From an uncultured bacterium (GTDB lineage Bacteria; Patescibacteriota; Minisyncoccia; Phycocordibacterales; UBA9973), in the NCBI GenBank assembly GCA_937895685.1, contig CALBMC010000070.1, forward strand, positions 1-7,370: a DNA stretch of 7,370 nucleotides, given 5' to 3'. The notes under the pieces were generated by a model. It was not told the origin of the DNA. It worked only from the letters and a program-made list of their open reading frames with translations, and did not search any database. Position numbers and translations under genes: made by a program. The stretch's first letter is position 1. Every line of letters begins with the position of its first letter. This document shows positions 4,159 through 7,370 of the stretch, piece by piece.

Positions 4159-6168
4159 TTATCGTATTTTTATACCTTTCACTAATCCGCCGGTTCCCAC
4201 ACCTGCGGACTTCATTTTAATTCCGGTATTACCGGTATTGTTTAATATCAATCCTCCTCCGTTTGTGCCGGTGGTTGTTGCTCCACCACTCAGAATTGTT
4301 CCAATTGAATACTGTTGGTTTGCAACAATACCTTTTGTACCAACCTGAGTTCCATTAGACACGTTTGTTGCAGTCGTTGGCTGTTCTATCAAGGTAACGG
4401 GTTTTATTCCGTTGCCCTCGATAACATTGCCATTAGCAGCAACTGCAACTCCATCGGTCTGAATCGTTTGAATTCCATTTCCTTTCGGTCCTGAAATTAC
4501 AGTTCCAGTGGTTCCATTAATGATCTGAACCCCGTTTGTAGCGGGAACACCATTAACTGCAATGGCGCCATTCTGTCCGATAACATTTGTTACGGGCAAG
4601 TTGGTTGAAGGATTTAACACTATCTGGGCACCGCTGTTTACAGGATTTTTAATCCCGTTGGCATCAGTGGTTAAACCAGACAAATTACCTGTTTCCACTA
4701 TAGCAACGGCGGAAGCTCCAAATGGATTGGAAATACCTACTGAATTATTCAACGGAGTAACCGAGGTTATTCCATTGTTCAAAACTGCACCTGTGTTAAC
4801 TATTCCAGTATTTGGAGTCGAAACTCCTGCACCGAAAACGTTCCCTGCGATTGCGTTTTGATTTAATTCAATGCCTTCAATGCTTGGTGTAACAACCGAA
4901 GTTGAACCACCAAAGATATTTCCTGCATTAACGGCTGTATTCAACGGAGTAACCGAAGTTATTCCGTTGTTCAAAACTGCACCGGTATTTATTCCAGTAC
5001 CAGAAACCGAAGTTCCTGCACCGAAAATATTCCCTGCGTTTTGATTAACAGTAACAGATTCACCCATACCAAACGGATTTGCTGTTTTACCAGAAGGATT
5101 AGCCATTTTTCCGCTCCCGTTTCCAGGAAGGTCAGGGCCATTACCAGGAAGATCCGGACCATCATCACCGTTACCGGGTAAATCAGGATCACCGTCATCA
5201 CCATAATAATTATTGGTGATTTCGTCGCCTTCATATGTGGTGTAGTAATTGTATATGGCTGGCGGTATCACCGTTTCCGGTGTTCCTGCCATATTGTATA
5301 ACTTCCACAAGCTCCAGATGTCCACGGCAAAGTCAGCCGCATTCAGGAAAAGGTTAACCCAGTCAACCCAGATCATTCGACCTGAGTTATCCTCACACCA
5401 CTGCCCTTGGGAATTTCCCTGGGGGTAGTACTGACCGTCAGCTACAGAATATGTGTACCCTGGCGTATAGCTTTGGGTTGGCAACATATTCGAAGGCGGC
5501 GGAGTTAAAGCCGGACTGTTTGTGTTGGTGTTTGTATTTGCGCCAGTACTAATTGTGTTAGTTACTGTCACATTTACATCACCCTCGGGTGTTTTCTCAG
5601 TCGTTGTGGTGGTGGTTGTATTACCACTGGTTGTTGTGGTTGTTTTAGCAACTGTTTGCTTTTCACCAGCCTGTATGTTTGCACAAATGTTGGAACTGTA
5701 TCTCGCCGGTTTGTAATTTCCTTCAAAATACGGTGTACGGTTGTAGTCAAAATATATACCTTTTTCTCCAGAGTATTTATCTCTTGAGTAAATAGTATGC
5801 TTGCCTACTTCCGAATCCCAACCATAATTAGAAACAAAATTTCCATCCATCTCAATGGAATACTTTAGGATTGAATCCATGATTCCCGGTTGAGTTCCGT
5901 CAAACTTTGCAGGACCGCCACCATACTCGGGTTTAAATTTAACACCCTGAGCGTCGGCATCAGCCTGAATAACAACGGCCACATCAATGGCGTGTTGTTT
6001 TTCATCACAGTTAAACTCCCCGTCTTTATAAGCTGAAGAAATTTCAGCAACGGTGTAACCCGTTGTTTTGCGATCAAGGCAAGGTGAATTTTGGGAAAAT
6101 CCAACCGTTGCAATTAACATAATAATAAAGAAAAAACCATTTTTTGAATGAACATTTGTCTTTGTCAT
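4159..6168 (-). CDS. Secreted low-complexity repeat protein of unknown function (669 aa)
   Basis: I do not recognise a family. Residues 1-26 are a signal peptide (GFFFIIMLIATVGFSQ), a style common in Bacteroidota. A probable globular part follows (27-163) with Cys at 30, 54 and 162. Then come a Thr/Asn-rich linker with Thr runs (173-220), a Pro/Tyr region, a Trp-rich hydrophobic segment (265-291; W at 267, 270, 285, 288) that might be a membrane or amphipathic helix, and three PDLPGNG repeats (328-351). The long Gly/Asn/Thr/Val-rich C-terminal half has five N-x-F-G motifs (364, 380, 417, 443, 481) and a tandem repeat with the identical core TGAVLNNGITSVTPLN. It ends in GGLVKGIKIR, with no recognisable type IX secretion C-terminal domain. 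The ATG at 6168 is preferred over an in-frame GTG at 6240, because the GTG would put the promoter inside the gene and bury the signal peptide. Confidence 0.85.
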   Translation of the reverse strand: MTKTNVHSKNGFFFIIMLIATVGFSQNSPCLDRKTTGYTVAEISSAYKDGEFNCDEKQHAIDVAVVIQADADAQGVKFKPEYGGGPAKFDGTQPGIMDSILKYSIEMDGNFVSNYGWDSEVGKHTIYSRDKYSGEKGIYFDYNRTPYFEGNYKPARYSSNICANIQAGEKQTVAKTTTTTSGNTTTTTTTEKTPEGDVNVTVTNTISTGANTNTNTNSPALTPPPSNMLPTQSYTPGYTYSVADGQYYPQGNSQGQWCEDNSGRMIWVDWVNLFLNAADFAVDIWSLWKLYNMAGTPETVIPPAIYNYYTTYEGDEITNNYYGDDGDPDLPGNGDDGPDLPGNGPDLPGNGSGKMANPSGKTANPFGMGESVTVNQNAGNIFGAGTSVSGTGINTGAVLNNGITSVTPLNTAVNAGNIFGGSTSVVTPSIEGIELNQNAIAGNVFGAGVSTPNTGIVNTGAVLNNGITSVTPLNNSVGISNPFGASAVAIVETGNLSGLTTDANGIKNPVNSGAQIVLNPSTNLPVTNVIGQNGAIAVNGVPATNGVQIINGTTGTVISGPKGNGIQTIQTDGVAVAANGNVIEGNGIKPVTLIEQPTTATNVSNGTQVGTKGIVANQQYSIGTILSGGATTTGTNGGGLILNNTGNTGIKMKSAGVGTGGLVKGIKIR
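4747..4987 (-). repeat. 64-residue repeat in the 669-aa gene
   Basis: Blocks at about 4747-4795 and 4939-4987 are nearly identical over some 50 bases and offset by 192 bases (64 codons). They encode the same TGAVLNNGITSVTPLN core at residues 395-410 and 459-474. Flanking N-x-F-G motifs belong to the same degenerate unit: another similar pair lies near 4829 and 5018, offset by 189. The few differences are mostly silent, so the duplication is recent or under purifying selection. Confidence 0.85.
5116..5184 (-). repeat. Three PDLPGNG repeats
   Basis: Three copies of PDLPGNG (residues 328-334, 338-344 and 345-351 of the 669-aa protein), separated by short Gly/Asp stretches, form an acidic Pro/Gly linker between the Trp-rich segment and the N-x-F-G repeat region. 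Confidence 0.8.
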
Positions 6169-6187
6169 AAAGTTACAATTTGAATAG

Positions 6188-6216
6188 ATAGTATCACACC
6201 TGACCTCTTTTGTCAA
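6188..6216 (-). promoter_or_regulatory. Strong sigma70-type promoter upstream of the 669-aa gene
   Basis: TTGACA (6216-6211), a 17-nt spacer and TACTAT (6193-6188), with TGA before the -10 (extended -10). Initiation is expected near 6181, giving a leader of about 13 nt to the ATG at 6168. It matches the promoter style of the CPR-like neighbours, and I see no Bacteroidota-type TAnnTTTG -7 element. Spacing to the ATG is 19 nt rather than the 6-9 nt seen elsewhere, which fits a promoter that once served another gene. Confidence 0.75.
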
Positions 6217-6279
6217 GCTCATTTTTGTGGTCAAATCCACGGAAAACCCCTTAAAAAATAAGCACGAAATTCAGAAATA

Positions 6280-6288
6280 TGCGATAAT
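6280..6288 (+). promoter_or_regulatory. Extended -10 promoter of pilB/gspE (TGC-GATAAT)
   Basis: TGC followed by GATAAT ends 9 nt before the ATG at 6298, so the transcript would have a leader of only about 2-4 nt. No convincing -35 is found 16-18 nt upstream. The 6169-6297 gap is thus a divergent promoter region. Confidence 0.45.
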
Positions 6289-6297
6289 TTTATACAT

Positions 6298-7370
6298 ATG
6301 ACACAAGACTTCGACAACGACCTACAAGAAAAGAAAATAGAAGACCTTCGAAGAAAGGAGGAGGAGGATCTAATAGAAGCCTTAGCAAGCGGGAGATATG
6401 ACCTACCCTATGCCAACCTGATGACTGAAAAAATAGGAAATGAGTCCATTTCTTTAGTTGACGAAAAAATTGCAAGAAAATTAAACATAGGGACATATAG
6501 AACTTTGGGTAATAAGGTTTATCTGGCTGTTCATTCCCCAAACACAGAGGGAATCTCTGATGTAGTGGAAGATTTAAAGCAAAAAGGCCACGACGTTGTC
6601 ATGGTTATGGTTTCAATGGCTTCTCTTGAAAAAATTTGGGAGAGATATAAAGACCTCTCTCACGCAGAAGAAGTTCGCTCTGGTGGAATAGATATTTCAG
6701 CAAAGACCCTAAAAGAAATGTCAGATGAATTAAAAACAATCGCCGACGTGCGGTCTGTTATTGAAAAAGGAGACGGAAAAGGAAACGTTATGGCAACCTC
6801 CAGAATTCTAGAAGTAATAATGGCTGGGGCAATAAAACTTTCAGCTTCAGATGTTCACATAGAAGCAGAAGAAGAAAACACAAGACTAAGATACAGACTA
6901 GATGGAGTTCTTGTTGATGTTTTGTATCTGTCAAAAGAAGCATACAGAACGCTTAACACAAGAATAAAACTTCTCTCTGGATTAAAACTAACAACAAAAG
7001 AATCTGCTCAAGACGGAAGATTTAGTATTTTCTTTGATGAAACAGAAATAAACATAAGAACCTCTGTTGTTCCTGGTGCATACGGAGAATCTATTGTTAT
7101 GCGTCTTCTTGATCCGCGTTCTATTCGTGTAAAGCTTGAAGAAATCGGAATTGAACCAAGACTGTTTCAACACATTGAAAACTCAATGAAAAAACTAAAT
7201 GGTCTGATTCTTATAACCGGACCAACAGGAAGCGGAAAAACCACTACTTTATATGCCTTTTTGCAAAAAATATACAACCCAGAACTAAAGGTCATAACAA
7301 TCGAAGACCCGATTGAATATCACTTAAAAGGAATAACTCAAACACAGGTAGAGAAAAATTATTCTTTCTT
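6298..7370 (+). CDS. pilB: Type IV pilus / type II secretion assembly ATPase, PilB/GspE family (partial, runs off the right edge)
   Basis: 357 codons are open to the window end. Residues 1-30 are a charged, probably helical start (EKKIEDLRRKEEEDLIEAL). Residues about 33-130 match the T2SSE N-terminal (MshEN-like) domain. The ATPase core begins with SASDVHIEAE (182-191; the family usually has SDIHIEP) and continues through RYRLDGVL, SGLKLTTKESAQDGR, NIRTSVVPGAYGESIVMRLL, the Walker A GPTGSGKTT (308-316) and the Asp box ITIEDPIEY (333-341). The C-terminal Walker B, His box and Cys motif lie beyond the edge. In this family hexamers power pilin polymerisation at the inner face of the membrane. 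No pil/gsp partner genes are visible, so PilB versus GspE is unsettled; CPR genomes usually carry type IV pilus genes, hence the symbol. No Shine-Dalgarno is seen. Confidence 0.92.
   Translation, partial: MTQDFDNDLQEKKIEDLRRKEEEDLIEALASGRYDLPYANLMTEKIGNESISLVDEKIARKLNIGTYRTLGNKVYLAVHSPNTEGISDVVEDLKQKGHDVVMVMVSMASLEKIWERYKDLSHAEEVRSGGIDISAKTLKEMSDELKTIADVRSVIEKGDGKGNVMATSRILEVIMAGAIKLSASDVHIEAEEENTRLRYRLDGVLVDVLYLSKEAYRTLNTRIKLLSGLKLTTKESAQDGRFSIFFDETEINIRTSVVPGAYGESIVMRLLDPRSIRVKLEEIGIEPRLFQHIENSMKKLNGLILITGPTGSGKTTTLYAFLQKIYNPELKVITIEDPIEYHLKGITQTQVEKNYSF

Larger units (their letters stand above)
4010..6180. other. Probable foreign segment carrying the 669-aa gene and its terminator
   Basis: This block holds a gene with Bacteroidota-like style (the signal peptide ends ATVGFSQ) and its own GC-rich terminator. 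It sits between a strong promoter at 6188-6216 and the 705-aa gene, whose ATG lacks the start-proximal -10 box seen at polA, tsaE, the 200-aa gene and pilB. G+C content (about 42-45% in sampled lines) does not separate it from the 705-aa gene, so the case rests on protein style and promoter geometry. The edges are approximate: right edge about 6165-6187, left edge about 4009-4020, next to a T6 run on the plus strand. Confidence 0.45.

Noticed and set aside
4747..5184. CRISPR-like or mobile-element repeats
   Set aside because: The repeats are in coding phase, of unequal length and spacing, and encode protein repeats; no leader, cas gene, transposase or terminal inverted repeats are present.
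5522..5716. Val-rich plus-strand ORF
   Set aside because: It is the antisense of the ACC/ACA Thr-run linker of the 669-aa gene.
6169..6240. In-frame GTG start at 6240 extending the 669-aa protein to 693 aa
   Set aside because: The extra 24 codons contain a good promoter (TTGACA-N17-TACTAT) and would bury the signal peptide behind a non-typical N-terminus.
6290..7173. Minus-strand ORFs opposite the pilB gene
   Set aside because: The plus-strand frame is open throughout and carries unmistakable GspE motifs.

Overview
The window most resembles a metagenomic contig from a Patescibacteria/CPR (Parcubacteria-like) bacterium. The reasons are a mix of housekeeping genes (polA, tsaE), a pilB/gspE-type ATPase, two secreted membrane-anchored proteins of the DUF11-like kind, tight intergenic regions, no visible Shine-Dalgarno sequences, and -10 boxes lying almost on top of start codons. 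This placement is inferred from style and gene content; no marker gene proves it. The stop codons seen are all TAA, and nothing suggests a recoded UGA.

Layout, left to right. 1-651 (minus): N-terminal part of DNA polymerase I (5'-3' exonuclease), whose frame changes character near 250-290 into very AT-rich sequence unlike any PolA. 718-1155 (minus): tsaE, for t6A tRNA modification. 1201-1803 (minus): a 200-aa secreted, C-terminally anchored beta-sandwich protein. 1891-4008 (minus): a 705-aa acidic multidomain surface protein that ends in the same kind of domain and anchor. 4159-6168 (minus): a 669-aa low-complexity repeat protein with a Bacteroidota-style signal peptide, stylistically foreign to its neighbours. 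6298-7370 (plus, runs off the edge): PilB/GspE ATPase. Intrinsic terminators follow tsaE, the 200-aa gene, the 705-aa gene and the 669-aa gene, so the minus-strand genes look individually transcribed rather than forming an operon. There is no gene-free stretch over 300 bases.

Two things stand out. First, polA, tsaE and the 200-aa gene each have a -10-like box exactly 6 nt before the start codon, and pilB has one 9 nt before; this geometry predicts leaderless mRNAs. Second, the window looks mosaic. The first ~270 bases (about 20% G+C by hand count, against about 42% in the rest of the polA part) and the ~2.1-kb segment at about 4010-6180 appear to come from other sources. The second segment sits between a strong promoter (6188-6216) and the 705-aa gene, which now lacks the usual start-proximal -10 box. 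Either real horizontal transfer or assembly chimerism could explain this. The latter is more likely for the left edge, and the two cannot be separated for the middle segment from sequence alone.

Functionally, the PilB ATPase and the anchored surface proteins point to a cell-surface/type IV pilus theme beside housekeeping genes. I see no convincing new defence or enzymatic system. The most novel objects are the 669-aa repeat protein and the anchored surface-protein pair.
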